Shown here: positions 47,839 to 56,986 of the stretch, one piece after another | Position numbering within the stretch: position 1 is the first letter of the stretch | Layout: the number at the start of each line of letters is the position of its first letter | Assembly (NCBI RefSeq): GCF_000218235.1 | Contig: NZ_GL945017.1 | Span: 647,297 to 711,296, forward strand | Reading direction: 5' to 3' | Origin: Hallella multisaccharivorax DSM 17128 | Lineage (GTDB): Bacteria > Bacteroidota > Bacteroidia > Bacteroidales > Bacteroidaceae | DNA length: 64,000 nt | Position numbers and translations under genes: made by a program | The notes under the pieces: model-generated | What the model saw: only the letters and a program-made list of their open reading frames with translations | What the model was told of the DNA's origin: nothing | Database searches by the model: none

Positions 47839-50298
47839 TTAATCGGGCATCAGTCTCATCATTTCTTTCGATAGATTCTGACTTTTGCCTTTTTTGTTTT
47901 TACCCCACCTATATTGTAACGTAAAGAAAACACCTCTCGTGCCTCCAGATGAGTAATCTCTTCTGATGATATTATTTGTATTTAGAAATATTCGTTCATA
48001 TGCATTGTTAAAAATATCAGTTAAGTATATTTGGGTTATAAGTCGCTCGTTTATCCAACTTTTAGAGAGTCGTAAATCAAAATTGCTATACCCCTTAGTT
48101 TCTCCGGTAGCGTAACTTCCATTCTTGATGTGTCCTGATACGCCACAACGAAATGTCATACTCTTGGATAGGTTATAGTTTACTCTCAACGAATATTCTA
48201 CAAGAGGTTTGTCGTATGAAACACCTCCATATTTGAGATCTTGAAATTGGACACCAACATCAGCCACTACACCTAATTTGTTTATCTGTGGGTTTAAAAA
48301 CAACCCGATATAAAATTGATTATAATTAGGTAGGTTCTCAGGTGAGGTTTTTACAATAAGTTCGTCTGATTCCAATAATGAGCTTACGTCAAAATAACCA
48401 TCTTTAACCTGTGAATACGAAAATGATACGCTTGCCCAATCATATGCTACATTTGTTTCAAACGTGTGTGCAAAGCTGTTTCTAAGCATAGGGTTGCCGT
48501 CCCACCTTAGGTATTTATTTGTCATGAAATTATTTGCAGAAAGTTGATCGTAGCTTGGCCTATCGACAGTCTTTCTATAAGAGGTTTCCAAAGAAAAAGC
48601 ATCCTTTTCATATAGAACTGACAATGATGGAAGGAACAAGAAAGAACTACGACTCTGATCCTTTATGAGAGAATTGTTCTGGTAATATTTAAAATCTGTA
48701 TTGTCTAACCCCATTTCTGCCTGAAAAGACCATCTTTCATTGACAATGTAGTGCAATCCCGCATATGCTGAAGTTTGTGTTTGTTTAAACAAGTCAGAAC
48801 TGTTAGATAAACTAGACAAATAAGCATAACGGCCATTCCTATGAGTAACACCGTACTCTATGCCGGATAAAAATTTTAGTTTAGTTGAAATTTTGTATTC
48901 TAAGTCCGTTTTTAGATTCCAATTATTTGCATAATTCGAAGAGAAGAAATTACTTATTTCATCATCGGTGACCAAAGTTCTATTGGATGAATTATTGGTA
49001 TGAAAGTACATTGCTGAAACATCCAATTTTACTTCGTTTGCCCTAAAGTGGTATGCTCCATTAAGGAATACATTCGAATTTTTTGAATTGGTTCGAGTAT
49101 CAGAACTATAGGTTTTACTCTTAGAATCAACGTTATGCTGAAGCTCACCCATAAGTCCTTCATTAACTCGCAATTTAGGCGTAAAATGACCATAAAAATC
49201 TACACTATGATGTTGGTTAAAACGATATCCTAATTCTGAAAGAAAATTTATATCCTTTCTCATATTATTTTGATTTCCAATAGACGTATTGTTTATAGAG
49301 TTATTCATCGCAAGATAGCTATAAGTCTCCTGCTTTCTATATTTTTTTTCAACGTAATTATGTGTTACTCCTATTTTTACCTGAAATTTTGATGAATTAA
49401 AATACCCCGTGGTGTTAAGTAGATTCTGTGGTGCTCCTTTTGTACCGATTTTATCCATTATATCGAATCCCAATAGCTCATTGCTTGGGATTGATGTAGT
49501 AATGATTATGGCCGATGAAGCATTAACACCATAACGACCAACTGGATTGGAAAGAACTTCAACCTTTTTTACTTCAGTAGACTTTAGGCTCTGCAACTCT
49601 TCTTTATTTGTTAGCCTCCGGTCATTAATAAAAATGACGGGTACGCCCTTCCCCAACACAGCAATAGCATCACCTTGAATAACCACACGTGGGATCTCTT
49701 TCAGCACATCCATGCATGTACCAACTTTCTCCAATGGACTACCTTTCACTGTAACAGAAATTACGCCTCCCTTCCTAACAATTCTCCTTTGGGTCACAAC
49801 AACTTCTCCGAGCTGTACAGTGTCCATATTCAATATAATTGTACCTAAATTTAAGCTATCCGACTCATTGTTTATTTCGAAGAATAAGTTTTTGGATATA
49901 AATCCCATATGCGACACTTTCATCTCATAATGGCCATTTGGCAACATAAACTCCATTTCTCCATCATCTTTGCTCCAAGTTGACAGCACTATATTGTTTT
50001 GACTTAAATTCACAACCGAACAATTAGCTGCCCCTATACCACACATTAGGGAATCCTTTACAAACACAATAACTTTCTTGTTCTGAGCTTGTGAATTGTT
50101 GGGGATTATCACCATTGCAATAAACCCAATTACACAAAAAGACCTCAGAATACCATTGACTTTTAAAAAATGGAAAATAGCTCCCAAAACATTATATAAA
50201 ATCACACAAATCCCTTTACACTTAGCTTTCAAAACACAAGATACCTTTGACAAGCTAAAGTGTCCAAATACTGTGTTATACTGTTTGTAGGCTTCCAT
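47839..50298 (-). CDS. TonB-dependent outer-membrane receptor-like protein
   Basis: The 819-residue protein has an N-terminal hydrophobic signal region (about 50-70, ending NNSQAQ) and a carboxypeptidase-regulatory-like domain (about 72-155). A plug-like part (LGEVVVTQRRI, FINDRRLTNKEELQSLKS) leads into an OMP_b-brl_3-type barrel. The long leader before the signal peptide is odd, but a TAnnTTTG element at 50336-50343 supports translation from 50298. It heads the AT-rich operon with the graspetide precursor. It might export, take up or confer response to the peptide; this is inferred from position. Confidence 0.82.
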   Translation of the reverse strand: MEAYKQYNTVFGHFSLSKVSCVLKAKCKGICVILYNVLGAIFHFLKVNGILRSFCVIGFIAMVIIPNNSQAQNKKVIVFVKDSLMCGIGAANCSVVNLSQNNIVLSTWSKDDGEMEFMLPNGHYEMKVSHMGFISKNLFFEINNESDSLNLGTIILNMDTVQLGEVVVTQRRIVRKGGVISVTVKGSPLEKVGTCMDVLKEIPRVVIQGDAIAVLGKGVPVIFINDRRLTNKEELQSLKSTEVKKVEVLSNPVGRYGVNASSAIIITTSIPSNELLGFDIMDKIGTKGAPQNLLNTTGYFNSSKFQVKIGVTHNYVEKKYRKQETYSYLAMNNSINNTSIGNQNNMRKDINFLSELGYRFNQHHSVDFYGHFTPKLRVNEGLMGELQHNVDSKSKTYSSDTRTNSKNSNVFLNGAYHFRANEVKLDVSAMYFHTNNSSNRTLVTDDEISNFFSSNYANNWNLKTDLEYKISTKLKFLSGIEYGVTHRNGRYAYLSSLSNSSDLFKQTQTSAYAGLHYIVNERWSFQAEMGLDNTDFKYYQNNSLIKDQSRSSFLFLPSLSVLYEKDAFSLETSYRKTVDRPSYDQLSANNFMTNKYLRWDGNPMLRNSFAHTFETNVAYDWASVSFSYSQVKDGYFDVSSLLESDELIVKTSPENLPNYNQFYIGLFLNPQINKLGVVADVGVQFQDLKYGGVSYDKPLVEYSLRVNYNLSKSMTFRCGVSGHIKNGSYATGETKGYSNFDLRLSKSWINERLITQIYLTDIFNNAYERIFLNTNNIIRRDYSSGGTRGVFFTLQYRWGKNKKGKSQNLSKEMMRLMPD

Positions 50299-50335
50299 TC
50301 TTGAAACTATTGTGTTATGGATAATGGTTCAATTG

Positions 50336-50343
50336 CAAAGATA
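50336..50343 (-). promoter_or_regulatory. -7 element of the graspetide operon
   Basis: On the minus strand TATCTTTG matches TAnnTTTG, 37 bases before the receptor start codon. It lies 48 bases from the edge of the right-hand IS copy. Confidence 0.55.
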
Positions 50344-50390
50344 CATCAAAAAAATATTTTATCCCGCAAGCTTTCTCTTGTTTTTTTAAT

Positions 50391-51154
50391 GAATATCCGC
50401 AATCTTCCAAATTAGCAATGTTTATACTGCCTGGACAATCCTTGGTATAAAAATTGCGGGCTTATGTTTGACTATTGGAAAGGAATGATTATGAATTTGA
50501 CTGATTTCTATGAAGTTTATCCTGATGAGGAAGCTTGCGAGCATGCTCTCAAGGAATTTCGTGAATGCCATACTCTTTATTGTCCGGAATGTGGCGGTTT
50601 GCACCTCTGTTGGAATCCGAGTCATAAGTCTTGGACATGTATGGATTGCGGTCATGAGGTTACCCTCCGTTCCGGCACAGTGATGCAAGGCAGTAATCTG
50701 CCGATTTTCGATTGGTTTGTGGCAATGTTTCTGATAGTAAGTACGAAGCGGGCCATATCTGCTTTGGAGGTACAGCGCCAGCTTGGAAGGAAACGCTACC
50801 AACCCGTGTGGGAAATGATGCATAAGCTGCGTGATGTGATGGGTAAGCGTGACAGTCTCTACAGGCTGTTTGACCAAGTGGAACTTGATGAAGGATTCTT
50901 CTCCACGGAGACGCCTGACAGTGAAAAATGGCATCCTCTCAAGCGTGGACATGGAAGCCAGAGGAAGACGTATTCTTGACACGTATTATGACATCAAGGG
51001 AGACTTTCTGCAGCTTTACCTCAACGAGTTCTGCTATAAGTTTAACCGAAGATATTTCGGATTTCACCTGTTCGACAGGCTTGAACTTTGTGCATGCACT
51101 TATAGGACGAGTTTTAAGCATAGAATCTACTGATTTGGATGATTGCGGATATTC
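50391..51154. mobile_element. Internally deleted IS1595-type element, right copy
   Basis: The 764-base element has inverted repeats at 50391-50411 and 51134-51154 that differ at one position (GAATATCCGCAATCTTCC against GAATATCCGCAATCATCC). It is in the same orientation as the left copy and shares its internal deletion. Together they frame the graspetide locus like a composite transposon. The non-coding stretches inside the left end differ strongly between the two copies. Confidence 0.8.
50491..50979 (+). pseudogene. IS1595-family transposase, internally deleted (second copy)
   Basis: 162 codons, the same length as the left copy, with the zinc ribbon (CPECGGLH, CMDCGHEVT) and the first DDE block (FDQVELDEGFF), ending at GSQRKTYS. 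The C-terminal piece follows in another frame (RRILDTYYDIKGDF to KHRIY, stop at 51133). The identical deletion point shows that both copies descend from one defective element. Confidence 0.85.
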
Positions 51155-51310
51155 ATTTAAAATAAAAAAGGGGCTATGGAAGGCTCGTACTTTTGGCCGG
51201 AAACTGGCGTAACTGAAAAACCATAAATAAGACTTTATAACTCTTTAACTTCACACTTTGGTTGGTTCGATGAGAAAAAGACGGAGTAGTTACAAAAAAA
51301 GTATATAATG

Positions 51311-51341
51311 TTGCTCTCTTTGTGTTTTTTTGTTAACTTTG
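51311..51341 (+). promoter_or_regulatory. Promoter of the type III CRISPR operon
   Basis: TTG at 51311-51313, a 20-base spacer and TAACTTTG at 51334-51341 form a Bacteroidetes promoter, 34 bases before the cas6 ATG. No other good promoter was seen inside the operon, where genes mostly touch or overlap. Confidence 0.65.
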
Positions 51342-51375
51342 CATTAGAATGAATATTAAGATCTAAAACCATATA

Positions 51376-52053
51376 ATGACAATCAAGACACTCTTGATAA
51401 AGTTCCAAAACAAGATAAGTGCCTCAGAAATACCTCTATTCCGTGGTGCGGTTATCAATTCACTGGATGAGAAACTGGTTCTTTTCCATAATCATGTCAA
51501 CGATAAACTGCGCTATGCATATCCACTCATCCAATACAAAAGAATAGACGGAAGAGCTGCTATGATGTGTATAGGAGAAGGTGCTGATACTGTATGGGAG
51601 TTTTTTCAAAGCGCGAATTTCAACATCCATCTTGGTGAAAGACGAATTAAACTGCAATTGAAAGATCTCCTTCATCAAGATTATAACATTGCTGTTGACG
51701 ACAAGAGACATTATGCTTATTCAATCACAGAATGGCTGCCTTTAAATCAAGACAACTATGAGCAATATATACACCTGGATGATTTGGGCAGGCAAGTGGC
51801 TATGCTCAATCGCATACTCACAGGCAACATTCTTTCTATGTGCAAGGGGCTGGGTATATATCTTGACCAAAAAGTAGAGACGGTCATTACTTCGCTTTCA
51901 CCACCCAAGGAAGTCCGTTTTAAGAACGTACCCGTAATCTCTTTCGACGTAACTTTTCACACGAACACTTATCTACCCGATAATATTGGAATTGGGAAAC
52001 ATGTGAGTGTGGGGTTTGGAACCATTAAGAATCAAAACGAAAAACAATTATAA
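51376..52053 (+). CDS. cas6: CRISPR-associated endoribonuclease Cas6-like
   Basis: The 225-residue RAMP-fold protein would cut CRISPR precursor RNA within the repeats. The C-terminal glycine-rich loop expected of Cas6 is present (NIGIGKHVSVGFGTIK). N-terminal residues (PLFRGAVINSL) match the Bacteroidetes Cas6 family. A catalytic His cannot be assigned with certainty. It is the first gene of the operon, 12 bases before cas10. Its presence without an array implies that the arrays are beyond the window or elsewhere in the genome. Confidence 0.82.
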   Translation: MTIKTLLIKFQNKISASEIPLFRGAVINSLDEKLVLFHNHVNDKLRYAYPLIQYKRIDGRAAMMCIGEGADTVWEFFQSANFNIHLGERRIKLQLKDLLHQDYNIAVDDKRHYAYSITEWLPLNQDNYEQYIHLDDLGRQVAMLNRILTGNILSMCKGLGIYLDQKVETVITSLSPPKEVRFKNVPVISFDVTFHTNTYLPDNIGIGKHVSVGFGTIKNQNEKQL

Positions 52054-52065
52054 ATATTTTAGCCA

Positions 52066-53541
52066 ATGACATACCTATATGGAGCCTCTGTACAAGGCAT
52101 ACAAGGCTTTATCTTTCGGACAAACGAGCTTCGCGATATCGCCGGTGCCAGTGAGCTTGTTGAGCAAATCTGCACCAGAATGTTTGCAGAGATGCTCGGC
52201 AACAAGTATAAGGAAGAAAACCAGATCATTGCTGCAGCCGGTAACGTAAAGTATAAGTTTGACAATCGGGAAGACTGTGAATACGCTGTGCTCAACTTTC
52301 CTCGGATAGTAATGACCTCAGCTCCGGGCATTACGATTAGTCAGGCAGTCGTCTCCTATGATAGAGGAGATTTCAAGACAGCCGTCGATGGGCTTGAGAA
52401 GAAGCTGCATACAGCCCGCAACAAGCCATCCTTACCAACGACGGTTGGCCTGTTAGGAGTAGAACGCTCACGGCAAACAGGATTGCCGGTGATAGCTCAG
52501 GAGTACATAGTGAAGGAGGGGGACAGGATACCTGCTGACGATGCTACCTTCAGGAAGAATCTGTGCAGCAAGAAAGAGGATCTGCAGAGTCTATGCGGAA
52601 AGAGCTTTTACGGGAATAAGAGTCATTCCGTACCATTCAGCAAGCTTTGTTTTAATATCGAAGATATGACCAGTCAAAACGACTGGATAGCAGTAGTACA
52701 TGCTGACGGCAACGGCCTGGGCAAGATTGTTCAAAAAGTAGGCAGGGACGAGAAGGAATATAAGAAATTCTCTTGGGGATTAGATAAGTCTACAGCACTG
52801 TCTGCCAAGAAAGCCTATGAAGTAGTATGCGGGAATGTCAAGGAAGAACAGCGCATCCCTATCCGTCCTGTGGTTCTCGGTGGAGATGACATGACAGTCA
52901 TCATACGCGGCGATCTTGCCATAGCTTATGTGGAATCCTATCTTAAAGCCTTCGGGCACTACACACATGACATTATCGGTCAAGGCATGACAGCTTGCGC
53001 AGGCATTGCATTCGTGAAGTCATCCTATCCATTCTACTATGCTTATGACCTTGCAGAAGAGCTCTGCTCTGCAGCAAAGAAAGCTTCAAAACGGGAGTTC
53101 TCCTGCCTGATGTTTCATAAGGTTCAGGACAGTTTTATAACATCATATGAAGATATCATAAAGAGAGAACTCACGCCAAATCCTGATACTCTACTGCAAT
53201 ATGGACCATATTACATTGATAAGCATCCAGAAAATACAATGACAGTGCAAGATCTGACGGGGCTGCTTGATCAGCTCGAAGGCAAGCGTGGCATACGTAC
53301 AGGTATTCGCCAGTGGCTTACCTTTCTTCATGACAATGACGGCAGAGCAGACCAGCATCTGACTCGGTTTATACAATACCATAAAGAGGATGCGGGATTG
53401 ATTGAAAGTCTCACCAATGGTACTATCAAAGAGGTTAACCATCATAAGTATGTCAATACCGTGCCTGCAGCAGATGTCCTGACCATCTACACTATCGAAA
53501 ATCAAGATACAAATAGAACAGCACAGGAGGATAAAAAATGA
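52066..53541 (+). CDS. cas10: Cas10 large subunit, HD-less, with GGDD cyclase motif
   Basis: The 491-residue protein starts directly with a first palm domain (YLYGASVQGIQGFIFRTNEL). It continues to VHADGNGLGKI (213-219) and the second palm with GGDD at residues 272-275 (VVLGGDDMTVI), then C-terminal helices. There is no N-terminal HD nuclease domain, so DNA cleavage by Cas10 is not expected. The intact GGDD predicts synthesis of cyclic oligoadenylates from ATP on target RNA binding. Two CARF-type effector genes downstream would read that signal. Its end overlaps the next gene by four bases. Confidence 0.9.
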   Translation: MTYLYGASVQGIQGFIFRTNELRDIAGASELVEQICTRMFAEMLGNKYKEENQIIAAAGNVKYKFDNREDCEYAVLNFPRIVMTSAPGITISQAVVSYDRGDFKTAVDGLEKKLHTARNKPSLPTTVGLLGVERSRQTGLPVIAQEYIVKEGDRIPADDATFRKNLCSKKEDLQSLCGKSFYGNKSHSVPFSKLCFNIEDMTSQNDWIAVVHADGNGLGKIVQKVGRDEKEYKKFSWGLDKSTALSAKKAYEVVCGNVKEEQRIPIRPVVLGGDDMTVIIRGDLAIAYVESYLKAFGHYTHDIIGQGMTACAGIAFVKSSYPFYYAYDLAEELCSAAKKASKREFSCLMFHKVQDSFITSYEDIIKRELTPNPDTLLQYGPYYIDKHPENTMTVQDLTGLLDQLEGKRGIRTGIRQWLTFLHDNDGRADQHLTRFIQYHKEDAGLIESLTNGTIKEVNHHKYVNTVPAADVLTIYTIENQDTNRTAQEDKK

Positions 53542-54095
53542 AATATATAGTAAAGTTTCATACCTATTGGCATTGTGGTTCCGGGCAGGCTGCCGGTTCC
53601 GATGTCGATGAACTGATCATTAAAGACCGCGACGGGCTGCCATACATTCCTGGCCGGACGATCAAGGGTCTTCTCAAGGATGCATGCATACTGATGACGA
53701 AATATAACCGTTTGGGGCAGGACAAGCTCAACGAGATTTTCGGTTATGTTGAGCAGAGCGGGGAGAACGGGCAGAACACAGTGAAAGGTGTGGCTCACTT
53801 TTCAGATGCTGAATTACCGGCACTGGACAGATCGCTTCTTTCCAAAGAGGAAGACCTTAAGGCTGGGCTTTATGATTCTGTCTCCTCTACAGCCATTGGC
53901 GATGACGGCATAGCCCTTGATCATTCCTTACGGAAAATACAAGTCGTGGTACCCTGTACGCTGTATGGCGAGATTGACGACTTGCCCTCAGACTTTGGAG
54001 TTCACATGCAAGATGCCATGAAGTTGATAAAACGTATGGGCCTTGGCCGTCACCATGGCTTGGGCCGCTGCACCATAGAACCTGTAAAAGACTAA
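53538..54095 (+). CDS. Type III RAMP protein, Csm3/Cas7-like
   Basis: The 185-residue single RAMP domain begins with FHTYWHCGSGQAAGSDVDEL and the conserved PYIPGRTIKGLLKDA, and ends with the Gly-rich loop LGRHHGLGRCTIEP. Cas7-type subunits form the backbone of the complex along crRNA and carry an Asp that cuts target RNA every six bases. The Asp in GSDVDELIIKD is a candidate. ATGA overlap with cas10 and a 5-base gap to the csx10-like gene show tight coupling. Confidence 0.88.
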   Translation: MKYIVKFHTYWHCGSGQAAGSDVDELIIKDRDGLPYIPGRTIKGLLKDACILMTKYNRLGQDKLNEIFGYVEQSGENGQNTVKGVAHFSDAELPALDRSLLSKEEDLKAGLYDSVSSTAIGDDGIALDHSLRKIQVVVPCTLYGEIDDLPSDFGVHMQDAMKLIKRMGLGRHHGLGRCTIEPVKD

Positions 54096-54100
54096 ACATC

Positions 54101-55567
54101 ATGAGTAAGATACCATTTAAAGTAATGCTGCTTTCAGATATCATTATCTCTGACTCTCCAGCAACGGAAGGCCGTCACCAGACGCTCGATTTCATCCCCG
54201 GAAGTTGTTTCCTTGGCATTGCGGCACAAACCTTCTATACCTCAGATTCAGATAGAGAGCTCGCATTCCTGCTGCTTCACAGTGGGAAAGTACGTTTTGG
54301 TGATGCACACCCCGGACTCAGCGGAACAAGAAGTCTTCATATCCCTGCATGTTTGTACAAGGCAAAATATTACGAGGAACTCGGTGTTACCGACGACGTC
54401 TGTTTTGTCAACTACAAAGTTGACCATGATAATGAGAAGGTCAAGGCAGCACAGTTGAAACAATGTCGTAACGGCTTTTATGTTTTTGGCAAGGATGAGG
54501 CCCTTGAGGTGAAAATAGAAAAATCTTTCGCCATCAAGTCTGCATATGATCCAACTTCACGCCGAGCCAAAGATGAACAAATGTTCGGCTACGAGAGCAT
54601 GGGCAAGGGAAGCATCTTCTTCTTCAATGTTGAAATTGATAAAGATGTAGAGCCCTATCGCGAAGACCTTGTCAGGAGCATTAGCGGAATACGTCATATC
54701 GGCCGTTCCCGATCAGCACAATACGGTAGAGTGAAAATAGAGGAATGTACATTCAGGGACTACGACGAGCATTTCATTGATCCTGACTATACAGTAGTAT
54801 ACGCTGATGCCCGCCTGATCTTCTTTGACAAGAATGGCATCCCCACATTGACGCCTACAGCTGAGCAGCTTGGCCTACCCGGCGGTACTGTTGTGTGGAA
54901 AGACTGTCAGATACGCACTTTCCAGTATGCCCCCTGGAACTATCAGCGGCAGGCCTACGATAATGAGCATATCGGCATAGAGAAAGGAAGCGTGTTCATT
55001 GTCAGGGACGTCGCGACGGAGCAGCGTGCCGCAAATATCGGAGTGTACCTGAACGAAGGCTTCGGGAGGGTCATCTACAATCCTGCCTTCACAAAGACTA
55101 GTGCCGATGGTAGTTGCAGGCTGATGTTCAGGAAAGCGGGCACACTCGGCGCGCCCACTGCCGCCACTTCGTATGAGAGCTGGCAGAAGAGCAACAACAC
55201 GCTCATGGGCTTTCTGGAGTCAAAGAAACAGAGCAAGGCAAAGGAAAAAAGAGTCTATGATCTGGTCAAGAACTTTATGGACAACAATGCTAAGCTCTAT
55301 AACGGGATATCGCCCTCACAGTGGGGGACCATACGTGGTATTGCCATGGCTGCGAGTCACATGGAAAGCAGCAAGCTGATAGAAAAAATCGAAGAATTTA
55401 CGAATCATGGAGTCTCTAAAGAAAAATGGGACGACAGGGAAAGACGCAGTACGCTGGTAAAGCACCTGAAAAATGCGTCCGAAAAAGGCGTCAGCCTTCA
55501 CGAACTCGTCGTCAACCTCTGTTCCCAGATGGCAAAACGTAAAGAAAAACTGCAAGACAATGGATAA
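54101..55567 (+). CDS. csx10: Csx10-like RAMP protein (type III-D Cas5 role)
   Basis: The 488-residue RAMP protein has features of Csx10: an N-terminal LDFIPGSCFLGIAAQTF, then VRFGDAHPGLSGTRSLHIPA, a GYESMGKGSIFFFNVEI strand and the IRHIGRSRSAQYGRVKI loop. A C-terminal extension (about 375-488) is helical and has no obvious motif. In III-D complexes Csx10 caps the 5' tag of crRNA in the place of Csm4/Cmr3. The match is from motif memory and could not be tested. The gene overlaps the following one by 8 bases. Confidence 0.72.
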   Translation: MSKIPFKVMLLSDIIISDSPATEGRHQTLDFIPGSCFLGIAAQTFYTSDSDRELAFLLLHSGKVRFGDAHPGLSGTRSLHIPACLYKAKYYEELGVTDDVCFVNYKVDHDNEKVKAAQLKQCRNGFYVFGKDEALEVKIEKSFAIKSAYDPTSRRAKDEQMFGYESMGKGSIFFFNVEIDKDVEPYREDLVRSISGIRHIGRSRSAQYGRVKIEECTFRDYDEHFIDPDYTVVYADARLIFFDKNGIPTLTPTAEQLGLPGGTVVWKDCQIRTFQYAPWNYQRQAYDNEHIGIEKGSVFIVRDVATEQRAANIGVYLNEGFGRVIYNPAFTKTSADGSCRLMFRKAGTLGAPTAATSYESWQKSNNTLMGFLESKKQSKAKEKRVYDLVKNFMDNNAKLYNGISPSQWGTIRGIAMAASHMESSKLIEKIEEFTNHGVSKEKWDDRERRSTLVKHLKNASEKGVSLHELVVNLCSQMAKRKEKLQDNG

Positions 55568-56972
55568 GAACAACTATTATAGCAATCACGATGTCTGTTT
55601 TCTGGCCCGCATCCTGCTCGAGGCTGAAACTCCGATAAAAATAGGCAGTGGCAAAGACAGTGTAAAGACAGACGCTATTATCCTTCGCGACGTGAATGGG
55701 CTTCCCTATATTCCAGGCGCCACTTTAATGGGACTGATGCGGCATGCGCTGGGCGAAGATACTCTGACGGCAAACCGAATCATGGGCTTTCAGAGTAAGA
55801 AAACCAATGACGGACACGGCTCATGGCTTAGTGTTAGCGAGGCAAAGGTTGTTGGAAAAGGTAACGTGCCTGTGGATGGCCTTCAGCCTTCACTCGTAGA
55901 AAAGGACGAATATCTGTCCGGCCTCATGGACATGCCCATCCGGCAGCATGTCCGTATAGGACATAAAGGCGTCGCTGAGAAAGCCGGCAAGTTCGACGAG
56001 GAGGTAATACCCAAGGGAGTAAGGTTCTGCTTCGAGATGGAACTGCTCGTCGACGGGGAGCAGGGAGAGCGCGATTTCCTAAACCTCCTGGACGCCCTGC
56101 AGGACGACACTTTCCGGATCGGTGGCGGAAGCCGGAAAGGATTCGGGAAGATGAGAGTGGAGGAGAAGACCTGCAGATTGGACTTTAACGATACCGACCA
56201 GTTCCAAATTTATCTTGACAAGCCATCCGCACTCAACGACCTATGGGACGGCTGGGAGAAGTATTCTCTGAACATTCCCAAGCTTCAGCAGAAGGAAGGT
56301 ATTGTTGAATACACACTCGATCTGCACCCCTGTGATTTCATGCTGTTTTCCGCCGGCCTTCAGGACACCGTGCATAATATTGACAAGACCGTCATACGGG
56401 AGAAGTCCGTCCGGTGGAGCGGTGACCAGACTCCACAATGGGTTGAGGAGGGGAAAACGATTGTCGTGCCTGCCTCTTCGGTGAAGGGCGCCATCGTCCA
56501 CCGCACAGCATTCTACTACAATCTTGGAAAAGGCGTGTTCGCCGACAGGAAAACCCCTGATGAAGCCGAGCAGGCTGGCAGGAACAACGAGGCCGTGACG
56601 ACCTTGTTCGGAAGCGCGGGCGACGATAAGGGAAAAGGTAAGCGTAGGGGTAGAGTACTCTTCTCGGACATCGTAGAGACGGCGGACGAAGAAGAACATG
56701 TCAAGGGCAAGGTGTTCAACCATGTCAGGATAGACCGCTTCACCGGAGGCGCTGTCAACGGAGCACTCTTTGACGAGGCCCCGCTTTATGCCAAGGGCCA
56801 CAGGATAGTCCTGCACATTACCCTGACCGATGCAGGCCATATCGGCAAGGACGTACGCGAGGCCTTCGAGCATGTACTGAACGACATCTGCAGCGGACTG
56901 CTTCCGCTTGGCGGCGGCGTGAACCGCGGTAACGGCATGTTCACCGGAGAACTGAAAACAGAGGAAAAGTAA
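55560..56972 (+). CDS. Fused double RAMP protein of the type III complex
   Basis: The start is at 55560 (MDKNNYYSNHD), which overlaps the stop of the csx10-like gene; the longer frame from 55473 lies inside that gene. The 470-residue product has two RAMP/Cas7 domains. The first, about 1-215, has IKIGSGKDSVKTDAIILRDV, PYIPGATLMGLMRHAL and RIGGGSRKGFGKMRVE. The second, about 240-470, has VPASSVKGAIVHRTAF and GGGVNRGNGMFTGE. The fusion would supply two adjacent backbone subunits in one chain. Confidence 0.85.
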   Translation: MDKNNYYSNHDVCFLARILLEAETPIKIGSGKDSVKTDAIILRDVNGLPYIPGATLMGLMRHALGEDTLTANRIMGFQSKKTNDGHGSWLSVSEAKVVGKGNVPVDGLQPSLVEKDEYLSGLMDMPIRQHVRIGHKGVAEKAGKFDEEVIPKGVRFCFEMELLVDGEQGERDFLNLLDALQDDTFRIGGGSRKGFGKMRVEEKTCRLDFNDTDQFQIYLDKPSALNDLWDGWEKYSLNIPKLQQKEGIVEYTLDLHPCDFMLFSAGLQDTVHNIDKTVIREKSVRWSGDQTPQWVEEGKTIVVPASSVKGAIVHRTAFYYNLGKGVFADRKTPDEAEQAGRNNEAVTTLFGSAGDDKGKGKRRGRVLFSDIVETADEEEHVKGKVFNHVRIDRFTGGAVNGALFDEAPLYAKGHRIVLHITLTDAGHIGKDVREAFEHVLNDICSGLLPLGGGVNRGNGMFTGELKTEEK

Positions 56973-56986
56973 AAACCTTAGATACC

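Noticed and set aside
51155-51375. CRISPR leader or repeat upstream of cas6
   Set aside because: The stretch holds the IS edge and a promoter but no repeated 28-37 base unit.
55473-55559. N-terminal extension of the double RAMP gene
   Set aside because: The extra 29 codons lie inside the preceding gene, translate to non-RAMP sequence, and the Met at 55560 gives the usual overlapping start.
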